Shown in pieces: positions 26,542-34,959 of a DNA stretch of 36,787 nucleotides. Origin of the DNA: Deltaproteobacteria bacterium (GTDB lineage: Bacteria > SAR324 > XYD2-FULL-50-16). How positions within the stretch are numbered: the first letter of the stretch is position 1; each line of letters starts with the position of its first letter. Both the position numbers and the translations under genes were made by a program. The notes beneath the pieces were generated by a model, which saw only the letters and a list, made by a program, of their open reading frames with translations, was not told where the DNA came from and ran no database searches. The stretch covers positions 1 to 36,787 of the forward strand of contig JABGPJ010000121.1 in NCBI GenBank assembly GCA_018645005.1. The letters are read 5' to 3'.

Positions 26542-27633
26542 ATGACTCGTAAAATTGCACTAATTACTGGTATTACAGGGCAGGATGGCGCCTATCTGGC
26601 GGAGTTTCTACTGTCCAAGGGATATGAAGTCCATGGATTGAAGCGCAGAAGTTCGTCCTTTAATACGGCACGGATCGATCACCTGTATCAGGACCCCCAC
26701 GAAACGGATTGCAACTTTTTTCTTCACTATGGTGAATTGACCGATTCCACTAACCTGATTAGAAAAGTACAGGAAATTCAACCGGACGAAATATATAACC
26801 TGGCGGCACAAAGTCATGTTCAAGTCTCTTTTGAAAATCCCGAATTCACAGCTGATGCGGATGCGCTGGGTACGTTGCGGTTACTGGAGGCGATTCGTCT
26901 GCTGGGTCTTGTAGAAAAAACCAAATTCTACCAGGCTTCCACCAGTGAGCTATATGGGCTGATCCAGGAAACGCCGCAGAACGAAAAAACGCCCTTTTAC
27001 CCCCGTTCTCCTTACGCTGTGGCGAAACTGTACTCCTACTGGATAACAGTCAACTACAGAGAAGCCTACGGTATGTTTGCTGCTAACGGAATTCTCTTTA
27101 ATCACGAATCTCCGATCAGGGGAGAAACCTTTGTGACCCGCAAGATCACCCGGGCTGCCGCTCGTGTCTCCATGGGATTGCAGAAAAAACTCTATCTGGG
27201 AAATATGGACGCAAAACGGGACTGGGGTCATGCCAAAGACTATGTTGTCGGCATGTGGAAGATTCTGCAAGCCCCGGAACCAGAGGATTTTGTACTGGCA
27301 TCCGGGCAGACTCACAGCGTCAGGGAGTTTGTCAAGCTGGCGTTTGATGAAGTCAACATTGAGATTGAGTGGGAGGGAAATGGCGTCGATGAGGTCGGCC
27401 GAAATAAGAAGACGGGTGAAGTTATCATAGAAGTGGATTCCCGGTACTTCCGTCCGACTGAAGTTGATCTGCTGATTGGGGACCCTTCAAAGGCAAAAGA
27501 GAAATTGGGCTGGGAAAGGAAATACAATCTCAAGGATCTCGTCAGAGATATGGTGCAGTACGACCTGAAGGATGCCCACAAAGATGAACATTTAGCGAAC
27601 GGTGGATTTGCAACGAATGATCATATTGAATAG
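26542..27633 (+). CDS. gmd: GDP-mannose 4,6-dehydratase
   Basis: It converts GDP-mannose to GDP-4-keto-6-deoxymannose, the precursor of GDP-fucose, rhamnose or perosamine in surface polysaccharides. Its 363 residues match the family. The NADP-binding [16 protein letters not shown] (Gly10, 13, 16) and the SDR pair Tyr158/Lys162 (SPYAVAK) are present, as is the active-site segment [14 protein letters not shown] lies just before the ATG at 26542. It is separated from the CDP-sugar operon by 351 bp holding a terminator and a MITE copy, so it is probably transcribed alone. The enzyme that would use its product is not in the window. Confidence 0.96.
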   Translation: MTRKIALITGITGQDGAYLAEFLLSKGYEVHGLKRRSSSFNTARIDHLYQDPHETDCNFFLHYGELTDSTNLIRKVQEIQPDEIYNLAAQSHVQVSFENPEFTADADALGTLRLLEAIRLLGLVEKTKFYQASTSELYGLIQETPQNEKTPFYPRSPYAVAKLYSYWITVNYREAYGMFAANGILFNHESPIRGETFVTRKITRAAARVSMGLQKKLYLGNMDAKRDWGHAKDYVVGMWKILQAPEPEDFVLASGQTHSVREFVKLAFDEVNIEIEWEGNGVDEVGRNKKTGEVIIEVDSRYFRPTEVDLLIGDPSKAKEKLGWERKYNLKDLVRDMVQYDLKDAHKDEHLANGGFATNDHIE

Positions 27634-27643
27634 TACTGACATA

Positions 27644-27689
27644 CCAGGTTCTTAAAATGGTCTTAGGAAGACCATCTTGGGTTACCTGG
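27644..27689. other. Nested inverted repeat after gmd
   Basis: An inner 8-bp perfect stem (ATGGTCTT at 27657-27664, AAGACCAT at 27668-27675, loop AGG) sits inside an outer 6-bp stem (CCAGGT at 27644-27649, ACCTGG at 27684-27689). No T-run follows. It is 10 bp after the gmd stop, so it is probably an RNA 3'-end structure. Confidence 0.45.
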
Positions 27690-27730
27690 AGAACGGGAAA
27701 AAATTTCAAAGGTTATCCTCCATAGAAGTT

Positions 27731-27766
27731 CGGCTTGCCATAAAGCAGGCCGCAAATGTTTTTTTT
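27731..27766 (+). terminator. Rho-independent terminator after gmd
   Basis: CGGCTTGC (27731-27738) pairs with GCAGGCCG (27745-27752) with one G-T wobble and a 6-nt loop. Eight T residues follow at 27759-27766 after a 6-nt gap. It should end the gmd transcript. Confidence 0.6.
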
Positions 27767-27803
27767 CAATTACAAGTTGATCCCTGCAGGGTTTTAAAAA
27801 GTT

Positions 27804-27968
27804 GTAATTATTCACCATAGTGCCTGAGCCGATGGGATCATGATTCAAAACGATGGAAAACAGGACGTTTTCGCCAACGCGTTTCTGGCGAAACTCTTGG
27901 CTTCAGGGATGGATTCATGCGTGTTTTGAATCGTGATCCCCTCGGGGGGGCGTATGCTGAGTAGATAC
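27804..27968 (-). mobile_element. MITE-like palindromic element, copy 2 (inverted)
   Basis: The reverse complement of this 165-bp stretch aligns with the element at 1405-1568 along its whole length. Shared blocks include GAATCCATCCCTG, AGCCAAG, TTTCGCCAGAAAC, GTTGGCGAAAACGTCCTGTT and the termini (TGGTGAATAATTAC on one side, TCAGCAT near the other). The outer arms again pair with each other. No matching 8-bp direct repeat flanks it (AAAAAGTT versus TTAATATT), so this insertion looks older or rearranged. It ends 16 bp before the ATG of the next gene. Confidence 0.75.
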
Positions 27969-27984
27969 TTAATATTCTTAATAA

Positions 27985-28731
27985 ATGGCAAATCCAATAA
28001 AGATTAAGGCACATGTTGATCAGATTCAGAACCATGGGGATGGTATTTATTCCGTGGTATTTAAACCACAAAGGCGTGTACCGCGTTTTCAACCCGGACA
28101 GTTTCTTCATCTGGCCATTGACGATTATGACCCCAGGGGCGGGTATTGGCCGGAATCCAGAGTCTTTTCAATAGCCTCAAGCCGTTTACGCGAAGATATC
28201 GTCATCAACTATAGCGTTAAAGGTCAATTCACGACGCGGATGTCAGATCAGCTTGAAGTAGGGGGTGAAGTCTGGTTAAAACTGCCGTATGGTGATTTTA
28301 TCATCGAAAAAAACATTGAGGAAGACCAGGATATAATACTGATTGCAGGTGGCACCGGTTTATCCCCTTACCTTTCATACCTGGAAGAGCAGGTGAATTC
28401 ACCGGGGAATAGGAAGATTCATTTGGTTTATGGTGTCAGAAAAGAGAGGCACATTCTGAATGAAAATTTGCTCTGCAACTGTCTGGACAGTGTCGATGGA
28501 TTCAAGCTTGAAATTTTTATGGAAACAGAATCAAACGGCAAGCTATTCAATCAAAATGTACAGCCCAAGTCAGGCATGATCACCTTGGATCACATTCTGA
28601 AAATCGGTGTTGAATTGGAGAAACCAGTTTTTTTCCTGTCGGGACCTATTGTCATGATTCAATCATTTAAGGCGGGTTTGCGTGAGGCTGGAATTCCTCT
28701 TGCCAGAATAAGAATCGACGAATGGGAATAA
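27985..28731 (+). CDS. CDP-6-deoxy-delta-3,4-glucoseen reductase-like flavoprotein without ferredoxin domain
   Basis: Predicted to pass electrons from NAD(P)H through FAD to RfbH during C-3 deoxygenation (the DdhD/AscD/E3 role). It has 248 residues. The FAD-binding domain has RVFSIAS (59-65), a variant of RxYS, and the nucleotide-binding domain has GGTGLSP (122-128). The C-terminal CGP motif reads SGP (219-221). The plant-type [2Fe-2S] ferredoxin domain that characterises Yersinia DdhD/AscD is missing, and there are no spare cysteines to replace it. Assignment rests on the reductase fold plus its position directly before rfbH (35 bp). The start has no visible ribosome-binding site and lies 16 bp after a MITE copy. 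Confidence 0.82.
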   Translation: MANPIKIKAHVDQIQNHGDGIYSVVFKPQRRVPRFQPGQFLHLAIDDYDPRGGYWPESRVFSIASSRLREDIVINYSVKGQFTTRMSDQLEVGGEVWLKLPYGDFIIEKNIEEDQDIILIAGGTGLSPYLSYLEEQVNSPGNRKIHLVYGVRKERHILNENLLCNCLDSVDGFKLEIFMETESNGKLFNQNVQPKSGMITLDHILKIGVELEKPVFFLSGPIVMIQSFKAGLREAGIPLARIRIDEWE

Positions 28732-28766
28732 TCACAATATAAACTAATAACTTTGGAAACAGGATC

Positions 28767-30086
28767 ATGGCAAAATCGGAAGATCAATTGAGAGATGAAA
28801 TACTTGGCCTTGTTGCTCAATATCAAAAGGTCAAATTTGCAGCCCAGGAATTTATACCGGGAAAAAGCCCGGTCAGGTACGCCGGGCGAGTTTTTGATGA
28901 TAAGGAAATCGTGGCGTTGGTGGATTCATCGCTGGATTTCTGGTTGACAGCCGGTCGGTATACCGATGAGTTTGAAGCGGAATTGGCTTATTTTATGGAT
29001 CTGGAATATGCGATGCTGGTCAACTCCGGCTCTTCAGCAAATCTGTTGGCATTAACGGCACTCACATCCCCGCTGCTGGGGGAGAAACGGCTGCTACCCG
29101 GAGATGAAATTATTTCGGTGGCTGCCGGGTTCCCAACTACAGTCAATCCAATTCTCCAAAATGGCCTGGTACCGGTTTTCGTTGATGTGGATCTGGGGAC
29201 ATACAATGCCAATCTGGAACAGATCTCAAAAGCCATCGGTCAAAAAACAAAAGGTATTTTCCTGGCTCATACCTTGGGGAATCCCTATGACGTTGAGGCA
29301 CTTGCGGAACTGGCAGAAAAACATGACCTCTTTCTGATCGAGGATTGCTGCGATGCGCTGGGTTCTGAGTACAAGGGAAGAAAGGTGGGAACATTCGGCC
29401 ATGTCACTACTTTTTCTTTTTATCCGGCACACCATATCACCCTGGGTGAAGGAGGGGCGGTCGGCACCAATGATGATACCATAGCCAAAGCGATCAAATC
29501 ACTGCGCGACTGGGGGCGGGATTGCTATTGCTCATCAGGGGAAAACAATACCTGCGGAAAACGGTTTACCGGTCAGTATGGAACTTTGCCTGTGGGATAT
29601 GATCATAAGTATGTCTATTCCCATATAGGATACAACCTGAAGGCGACCGATATGCAAGCCGCCATTGGAGTTGAGCAGTTGAAGAAGCTGCCGGATTTTT
29701 GCCAGGCGCGGAAGGAAAATTTTAAAATCTGGTCTGCCGGGTTCGAAAAATGGCAGGATTTTTTTATTCTTCCAGAAGCCTTGCCAGGATCAGACCCAGC
29801 CTGGTTTGCGTTTCCGATAACCCTGAGGGAGAATGCCGGCTTTTCCCGGACAGAATTGACAGATTATCTGAGCAGCAAACTCATCGAGACTCGGAACCTG
29901 TTTGCAGGAAATATTCTCAGACAGCCAGGGTATCTGGATATTGATCACCGGGTGGTGGGCGACTTGACGAACACCGACTATATTATGAATCATACCTTTT
30001 TCCTGGGGACATATCCGGGGTTGGATATCAAACAGATAAACTACGTCTTGGAAGAGATTCAAAAATTTCTAGATAGCAAGTCGTAA
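28767..30086 (+). CDS. rfbH: CDP-4-dehydro-6-deoxyglucose 3-dehydratase (E1, DdhC)
   Basis: A PMP- and [2Fe-2S]-dependent enzyme that removes the C-3 hydroxyl of CDP-4-keto-6-deoxyglucose. It has 439 residues of the aminotransferase fold. The usual PLP lysine is replaced by His in SFYPAHHITLGEGG (His222/223), the hallmark of this family. The iron-sulfur ligand pattern C-X57-C-X1-C-X7-C is exact, at Cys195, Cys253, Cys255 and Cys263. It lies between the reductase and rfbF in one operon. The activity call is strong because both cofactor signatures are intact. Confidence 0.96.
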   Translation: MAKSEDQLRDEILGLVAQYQKVKFAAQEFIPGKSPVRYAGRVFDDKEIVALVDSSLDFWLTAGRYTDEFEAELAYFMDLEYAMLVNSGSSANLLALTALTSPLLGEKRLLPGDEIISVAAGFPTTVNPILQNGLVPVFVDVDLGTYNANLEQISKAIGQKTKGIFLAHTLGNPYDVEALAELAEKHDLFLIEDCCDALGSEYKGRKVGTFGHVTTFSFYPAHHITLGEGGAVGTNDDTIAKAIKSLRDWGRDCYCSSGENNTCGKRFTGQYGTLPVGYDHKYVYSHIGYNLKATDMQAAIGVEQLKKLPDFCQARKENFKIWSAGFEKWQDFFILPEALPGSDPAWFAFPITLRENAGFSRTELTDYLSSKLIETRNLFAGNILRQPGYLDIDHRVVGDLTNTDYIMNHTFFLGTYPGLDIKQINYVLEEIQKFLDSKS

Positions 30087-30118
30087 AAATATTTCAGAAT
30101 AAATTATCGAGTTCGCAT

Positions 30119-30895
30119 ATGAAAGTGGTTATTTTGGCGGGTGGTTATGGAACGCGCATCAGTGAGGAGTCGGGGATGCGGCCGAAACCGATGGTGGAGA
30201 TCGGGGGGAAACCGGTGCTCTGGCATATCATGAAGATATACTCCCACTATGGATTTAATGATTTCGTAATTTGCCTTGGTTACAAGGGATTCATGATCAA
30301 AGAGTATTTCGCACACTATTTTCTCCATCAGTCTGATGTAACCTTTGATTTTACAAAGGAGAATCAACAGCAGATCCACAACCAGTACGCAGAACCCTGG
30401 AAGGTGACATTGGTGGATACCGGGGAGAATGTGATGACCGGGGGTCGGGTGCGTCGAATTCGCAAATATGTTGAAAATGAACCCTTTATGTTGACTTATG
30501 GTGATGGTGTAGCCGATATTCATATCGAAAATCTGGTCAAGTTCCATCAGCAGAGCGGAAAAATGCTCACCATGTCTTCTGTGCAGACAGCCGGCCGCTT
30601 CGGCGTACTTGAGATTTCTGATAACGGTCAGGTTGCCGGTTTTCAGGAAAAACCACGGGGTGCGGGATCCTGGATAAATGGTGGTTATATGGTTTGCAAT
30701 CCCCAGGTTTTCGATTATCTGGAAAATGATCAAACCATTTTCGAGAGAGATCCCCTGGAAAAAATCGCTGCAGCAGGGGAACTGGTGGCTTACAAACACG
30801 ACGGATTCTGGTTTGCGATGGATACGTTGCGGGATAAAAATCAACTTGAGCAAATCTGGGCCGATGGAAAAGCCCCCTGGAAACTGTGGGATTAA
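30119..30895 (+). CDS. rfbF: Glucose-1-phosphate cytidylyltransferase
   Basis: It makes CDP-glucose from CTP and glucose 1-phosphate, the first step to CDP-3,6-dideoxyhexoses (DdhA role). Its 258 residues match the family. The nucleotidyltransferase signature ILAGGYGTRISEESGMRPKP is at 5-24, followed by the Lys/Pro-rich active-site strand and MVEIGGKPVLWHIMKIYSHY. LTYGDGVADI carries the metal-binding Asp. It starts at ATG 30119, 32 bp after rfbH. The stop is 2 bp before the next ATG, so the two are coupled. Confidence 0.96.
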   Translation: MKVVILAGGYGTRISEESGMRPKPMVEIGGKPVLWHIMKIYSHYGFNDFVICLGYKGFMIKEYFAHYFLHQSDVTFDFTKENQQQIHNQYAEPWKVTLVDTGENVMTGGRVRRIRKYVENEPFMLTYGDGVADIHIENLVKFHQQSGKMLTMSSVQTAGRFGVLEISDNGQVAGFQEKPRGAGSWINGGYMVCNPQVFDYLENDQTIFERDPLEKIAAAGELVAYKHDGFWFAMDTLRDKNQLEQIWADGKAPWKLWD

Positions 30896-30897
30896 TA

Positions 30898-31968
30898 ATG
30901 GAAGAACGAGCGGTTTTTTGGAGAGGGAAAAAAGTGTTTATGACCGGGCATACCGGTTTTAAAGGGGCCTGGCTCTCAATCTGGCTCAATGAACTCCAGG
31001 CAAAAGTCGCCGGCTATTCCCTGGCACCGCCAACCAAACCCAGCCTTTATGAACTGGCTGACATGCAAAACCGGGTTGAGTCAACCATCGCTGATATTCG
31101 GGACCTGGAGCAACTTCAAGGTGCGATGCATCGTTTTCAGCCGGAGATCGTGATTCATATGGCAGCCCAGCCGCTGGTCAGGGATTCCTACAAGCTGCCG
31201 GTGGAAACTTATGAAACTAATGTCATGGGAACGGTGAATGTTCTGGAAGCGGTCAGGAGCTGTCCCACTGTCAAAGCGGTCCTGATTATTACCACGGATA
31301 AATGCTATGCCAACCAGGAATGGCCCTGGGGGTACAGGGAAAATGAACCCATGGGGGGATACGATCCTTACTCCAGTAGCAAGGCTTGTGCAGAACTGGT
31401 GGTGGGTGGTTATCGACAATCATTTTTTCATCCGGATGACTATGCATCTCACGGTGTGGCTGTGGCGTCAGCCAGAGCTGGAAATGTGATTGGCGGTGGG
31501 GATTGGGCAACGGATCGGCTGATTCCGGATTGTATCAATGCCGTTGTGGATGGCAAGGAGATTATTCTTAGAAATCCCTTTGCCGTCAGACCTTGGCAAC
31601 ATGTGTTGGAACCCCTGAATGGCTACCTGTTGCTGGCACAGAAACTGGTTGAAGATGGCTCTCAGTTCGCTGATGCGTACAATTTTGGTCCGGCTGACGA
31701 GGATTGTGCCTCAGTTGAAGAGGTTGTGAAGCTGCTCTGCAACACCTGGGGAGAAAACGCAGCTTATCGTGTTGAGTCAGATGCTGGACCCCACGAGGCC
31801 AATTTTTTGAAACTGGACTGCTCCAAAGCCAAAAAAGAGTTGTGTTGGGAACCCCGCTGGCGTCTGGAAAAAGCTATCCAATTGGTGGTGCAGTGGAGCA
31901 AAGCCTACCAGGCAAAAGAGGACTTAATCGCCACCTGCCGAAATCAGATCAGAGAGTTTTGCGAATAG
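30898..31968 (+). CDS. rfbG: CDP-glucose 4,6-dehydratase
   Basis: It converts CDP-glucose to CDP-4-keto-6-deoxyglucose with bound NAD (DdhB role). It has 356 residues of the extended SDR family. Gly17, Gly20 and Gly23 (TGHTGFKGAWL) bind NAD, and Tyr158/Lys162 (PYSSSKA) form the catalytic pair. The segment TTDKCYANQEWPWGYRE is typical of this dehydratase. I chose ATG 30898; a GTG at 30886 would overlap rfbF and add four residues. The stop codon abuts the next gene's ATG with no gap. Confidence 0.96.
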   Translation: MEERAVFWRGKKVFMTGHTGFKGAWLSIWLNELQAKVAGYSLAPPTKPSLYELADMQNRVESTIADIRDLEQLQGAMHRFQPEIVIHMAAQPLVRDSYKLPVETYETNVMGTVNVLEAVRSCPTVKAVLIITTDKCYANQEWPWGYRENEPMGGYDPYSSSKACAELVVGGYRQSFFHPDDYASHGVAVASARAGNVIGGGDWATDRLIPDCINAVVDGKEIILRNPFAVRPWQHVLEPLNGYLLLAQKLVEDGSQFADAYNFGPADEDCASVEEVVKLLCNTWGENAAYRVESDAGPHEANFLKLDCSKAKKELCWEPRWRLEKAIQLVVQWSKAYQAKEDLIATCRNQIREFCE

Positions 31969-32844
31969 ATGCCAAAAAAAATGAATATCGCTATTCTGGG
32001 TAGTGGAAACATTGGAACGGATCTTCTAATCAAGGTGTTGCGGTCGCCTTATTTAAAATGTACCCGGTTTATTGGAAGAAACCTGTCATCGCCGGGGATG
32101 AGAAAGGCGAGTTCTCTGGGCGTTAGTATTTCCGACCAGAGTATTGATGCCCTGATTGATAATCCTACCTGTTGTGAGCTTGTTTTTGATGCAACGACAG
32201 CATCTTATCATAAAAAAATTGCGGCTATTCTGAAAAAACTGGGTCTTAAAGCGATCGATATGACGCCATCTCAGGTTGGAGAGATGTGTGTCCCGTCTAT
32301 TAATTTAAAGGATTGTATTTCGTATCCCAATGTTAATATGATCACTTGTGGTGGTCAGACAGCTATTCCTGTCGCATTTGCTATTTCTCAGGCTCAGTCA
32401 AACATTGAGTATATAGAAATTGTGTCTAGTATCTCCTCGCGCAGTGCAGGACCCGGTACTCGGGCCAATATTGATGAATATGTTGAAAATACGGAAAGTG
32501 GCCTGAGGCAGATGACCGGCTGTCAGAACGTCAAAGCGATTCTTAATTTGAATCCGGCCACTCCCTGTATCGACTCACAATCTTCAATTTTTGCCTTGGT
32601 CGATAGTCCGGATATGGATGCGGTAAGTGAGTCTGTTGCAGGTATGGTTCTAAAAATGAAAGAGTATGTTCCGGGTTATGAAATGATTGTACCCCCTCAA
32701 TATGAAAACGGTAGAATTGCGGCAATGGTCAAAGTCAGGGGCCTCGGAGACTTTCTTCCTCAATATGCAGGTAATCTTGATATTATTAATTGTGCTGCGA
32801 TTACTTTGGCAGAGGAGTACGCAAAAGAAGAACTCGAACACTAA
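31969..32844 (+). CDS. Acetaldehyde dehydrogenase (acylating), MhpF/DmpF family
   Basis: The family interconverts acetaldehyde and acetyl-CoA with NAD(H), in a channelling complex with the aldolase encoded next. It has 291 residues. The NAD site ILGSGNIGTDLLIKVL is at 9-24, catalytic Cys127 sits in NMITCGGQTAIP, and SSRSAGPGTRANIDEYVE and YAGNLDI are conserved. It is about 20 residues shorter than DmpF, lacking a loop before GLGDFLPQY. It begins immediately after the rfbG stop (zero gap), inside a sugar operon and not a phenol or phenylpropionate catabolic operon. That context suggests it supplies acetaldehyde from acetyl-CoA, which is inference. Confidence 0.9.
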   Translation: MPKKMNIAILGSGNIGTDLLIKVLRSPYLKCTRFIGRNLSSPGMRKASSLGVSISDQSIDALIDNPTCCELVFDATTASYHKKIAAILKKLGLKAIDMTPSQVGEMCVPSINLKDCISYPNVNMITCGGQTAIPVAFAISQAQSNIEYIEIVSSISSRSAGPGTRANIDEYVENTESGLRQMTGCQNVKAILNLNPATPCIDSQSSIFALVDSPDMDAVSESVAGMVLKMKEYVPGYEMIVPPQYENGRIAAMVKVRGLGDFLPQYAGNLDIINCAAITLAEEYAKEELEH

Positions 32845-32856
32845 GGCGGCTTTCCA

Positions 32857-33876
32857 GTGAAAAAGATAACGATAAGTGATCCGACGCTCCGAGACGGCAG
32901 CCATGCGATAAAGCATCAGCTGACAGCTGAGCAGGTATCCAGATACTGTGCCGCGATTGACAAGGCAGGTGTCCCGATTGTGGAGGTCGGCCATGGCAAT
33001 GGCATCGGTGCTTCTTCTATTCAGGTCGGACTATCAGGAGAATCAGATATTAAGCTTCTTGAAGCGGCAAGAAGTACCTTGAAGCATGCTAAACTCGGAG
33101 TTCACTGTATTCCGGGATTTGCCACAATTAAAAAGCATATCAAACCAGCCCTTGATCTTGGCGTTGATATCGTCAGGTGCGCCTGCCATTGTACGGAAGC
33201 AGACACGACTAGAAACCATATCACTTTTGTTAGAGAACAAGGGAAACAAGCCTTCGGAGTGTTAATGATGGCTCATATGGCGCCCGTCGATATATTAGTC
33301 GAAGAAGCGATGAAGATGGAATCCTACGGAGCGGAAGCTGTCATCATCATGGACTCTGCAGGCGCCTTTCTTCCAAACAGGATCGAAACAATCATTAGTC
33401 GATTATGTGACACACTGAATGTACATGTCGGCTATCACGGCCATAACAATCTTGGCATGGGCATAGGAAATTCGATTGTTGCTGCGGGTGCCGGGGCCAC
33501 AATAATTGACGGGACAGCTCGCTGTTTTGGTGCGGGGGCTGGGAATACGCAACTTGAGATTTTGGTTCCAGTCCTGGAAAAACTTGGATATAGCACCGGA
33601 ATCGATTTTTATAAGCTGCTTGATGCCGCAGATCTGGCAGAAAAAGAACTTCTTCAATCAGCTCCCAGAGTAAAGTCCATCAGCGTTGTAAGTGGACTGT
33701 CCGGCGTATTTTCCGGTTTTACAAAACATGTTGAGAGAATTTCAAAAGAATATGATGTCGATCCCAGAGATGTCTTTTTCAAGCTGGGGGAGCGAGGCAT
33801 TATAGCCGGGCAGGAAGATATGATTATTGAAGAAGCCTATGCACTTCATCAGAAAAAAACAGGTAAACCGTTATGA
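32857..33876 (+). CDS. 4-hydroxy-2-oxovalerate aldolase, MhpE/DmpG family
   Basis: A metal-dependent aldolase of the DRE-TIM class joining or splitting pyruvate and an aldehyde. It has 339 residues. Active-site residues by family comparison are all kept: Arg12, metal ligand Asp13 and His16 in LRDGSHA, and metal ligands His194 and His196 in GYHGHNN. Tyr299 may be the C-terminal active-site Tyr. GQEDMIIEEA is typical of the interface end. The start is GTG 32857, supported by AAGGCGG 7 nt upstream. It lies 12 bp after the dehydrogenase and overlaps the next gene (ATGA). A role in making a 2-oxo-4-hydroxy acid for the ThDP enzyme downstream is my inference. Confidence 0.9.
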   Translation: MKKITISDPTLRDGSHAIKHQLTAEQVSRYCAAIDKAGVPIVEVGHGNGIGASSIQVGLSGESDIKLLEAARSTLKHAKLGVHCIPGFATIKKHIKPALDLGVDIVRCACHCTEADTTRNHITFVREQGKQAFGVLMMAHMAPVDILVEEAMKMESYGAEAVIIMDSAGAFLPNRIETIISRLCDTLNVHVGYHGHNNLGMGIGNSIVAAGAGATIIDGTARCFGAGAGNTQLEILVPVLEKLGYSTGIDFYKLLDAADLAEKELLQSAPRVKSISVVSGLSGVFSGFTKHVERISKEYDVDPRDVFFKLGERGIIAGQEDMIIEEAYALHQKKTGKPL

Positions 33877-34919
33877 ATCCCAAACAACTTGAGATGATAA
33901 AGGAGGATTGTTCAAGGATTTTTCGAGATCCTGACCGGTTTTCCGCTCTAAAAAATGAATCTGTTCTCATTACCGGGGGAACTGGATTCATGGGGTCATG
34001 GTTGGTTGAAGCAATTGCCTATTTAAATGACCAGCATGGTTTTGGAACCAAACTGACACTGGTTGCTCGAGATATTGACAGGTTTAATCAGAATCAGCCA
34101 CATCTGGCTTCAAGGTCAGATATCTCTTTTATTGAAAAGAGTGTCCGTGATCTGATAGATATTCCAGGGGATGTTTCATGGATCATTCATGCTGCAGGAA
34201 CTCCGGATAACAGAGCCCATTCATCGAATCCATTGGATGTCATAGATTCCATCGCGAATGGTACAATGCAGGTACTTGATGCAAGTACACGACTTTCTAA
34301 TCTCAAAAAGATCGTAAATATTAGTTCGGGATGGGTATATGGTGCCCAGCCCAAAGAGATGCCGCGTGTGCCAGAAAGCTACATCAGTGGACCAGATAGT
34401 GCGGTCATTACCTCTGCCTATGCGGAAGCTAAACGCATGGGGGAAACTTTTTGCAGTGTCTATAAAGGGCAGTTTAGAATTCCGATAGTCACCCTTCGCC
34501 CATTTGCTTTTATCGGCCCATACCAATTGATTGAAAAACCCTGGGCCATAAATAATTTCATCAACGATGCTATCAACGGTGGACCAATAAATATCCTTGG
34601 TGATGAAAGTACGATCAGAAGCTATATGTATCCCAGTGACATGGTCAACTGGATTTTAACTGTACTTTGTGAGGGGGAATCCGGTCTTGTCTTGAACTTG
34701 GGCAGTCCGGAAGGCTGTACGTTAAGAGAAGTAGCAGATATGGTTTGTGGTTGCATTCCGGGTGAGACAGTGGTTATCTCCCAAACACTCAATCGGAAGC
34801 CCAAACATTCTGTTTTTGTACCTGACATATCAAAAGCACAAGAAAAACTGGGGCTGGAATTAAGTGTTTCATTGCAGGACGCCATAAAAAAAACAATTGA
34901 ATGGTTGAAGTTGGGATAA
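33873..34919 (+). CDS. NAD(P)-dependent epimerase/reductase (extended SDR)
   Basis: A 348-residue extended SDR protein acting on a nucleotide sugar. The coenzyme loop GGTGFMG is at 35-41 and the catalytic Tyr183/Lys187 pair lies in SAYAEAK. The substrate-domain segment GDESTIRSYMYPSDMV is present. The ATG at 33873 overlaps the aldolase stop, so the genes are translationally coupled. The N terminus has about 30 residues before the Rossmann fold, longer than usual. By position it could reduce the keto group created by the ThDP enzyme (as YerF does in yersiniose synthesis) or the 4-keto sugar. The exact reaction cannot be told from the sequence. Confidence 0.85.
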   Translation: MNPKQLEMIKEDCSRIFRDPDRFSALKNESVLITGGTGFMGSWLVEAIAYLNDQHGFGTKLTLVARDIDRFNQNQPHLASRSDISFIEKSVRDLIDIPGDVSWIIHAAGTPDNRAHSSNPLDVIDSIANGTMQVLDASTRLSNLKKIVNISSGWVYGAQPKEMPRVPESYISGPDSAVITSAYAEAKRMGETFCSVYKGQFRIPIVTLRPFAFIGPYQLIEKPWAINNFINDAINGGPINILGDESTIRSYMYPSDMVNWILTVLCEGESGLVLNLGSPEGCTLREVADMVCGCIPGETVVISQTLNRKPKHSVFVPDISKAQEKLGLELSVSLQDAIKKTIEWLKLG

Positions 34920-34959
34920 ATTTTTAACAATATAAAACATACTCAGAGAGAGTGGCTTC

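Noticed and set aside
27926-27958. Outward promoter in the MITE copy (TTGAAT and TATGCT)
   Set aside because: The spacing is 21 nt, too long for sigma-70, and the two hexamers are only moderate matches.
30104-30853. 249-aa open frame antisense to rfbF
   Set aside because: The plus-strand frame is a textbook glucose-1-phosphate cytidylyltransferase, and the antisense frame shows no family signature.
31969-33876. Reading mhpF/mhpE as part of an aromatic degradation operon
   Set aside because: No hydratase, ring-cleavage enzyme, transporter or regulator of such a pathway is present, and the genes are fused by zero-gap and overlapping junctions into a nucleotide-sugar operon.
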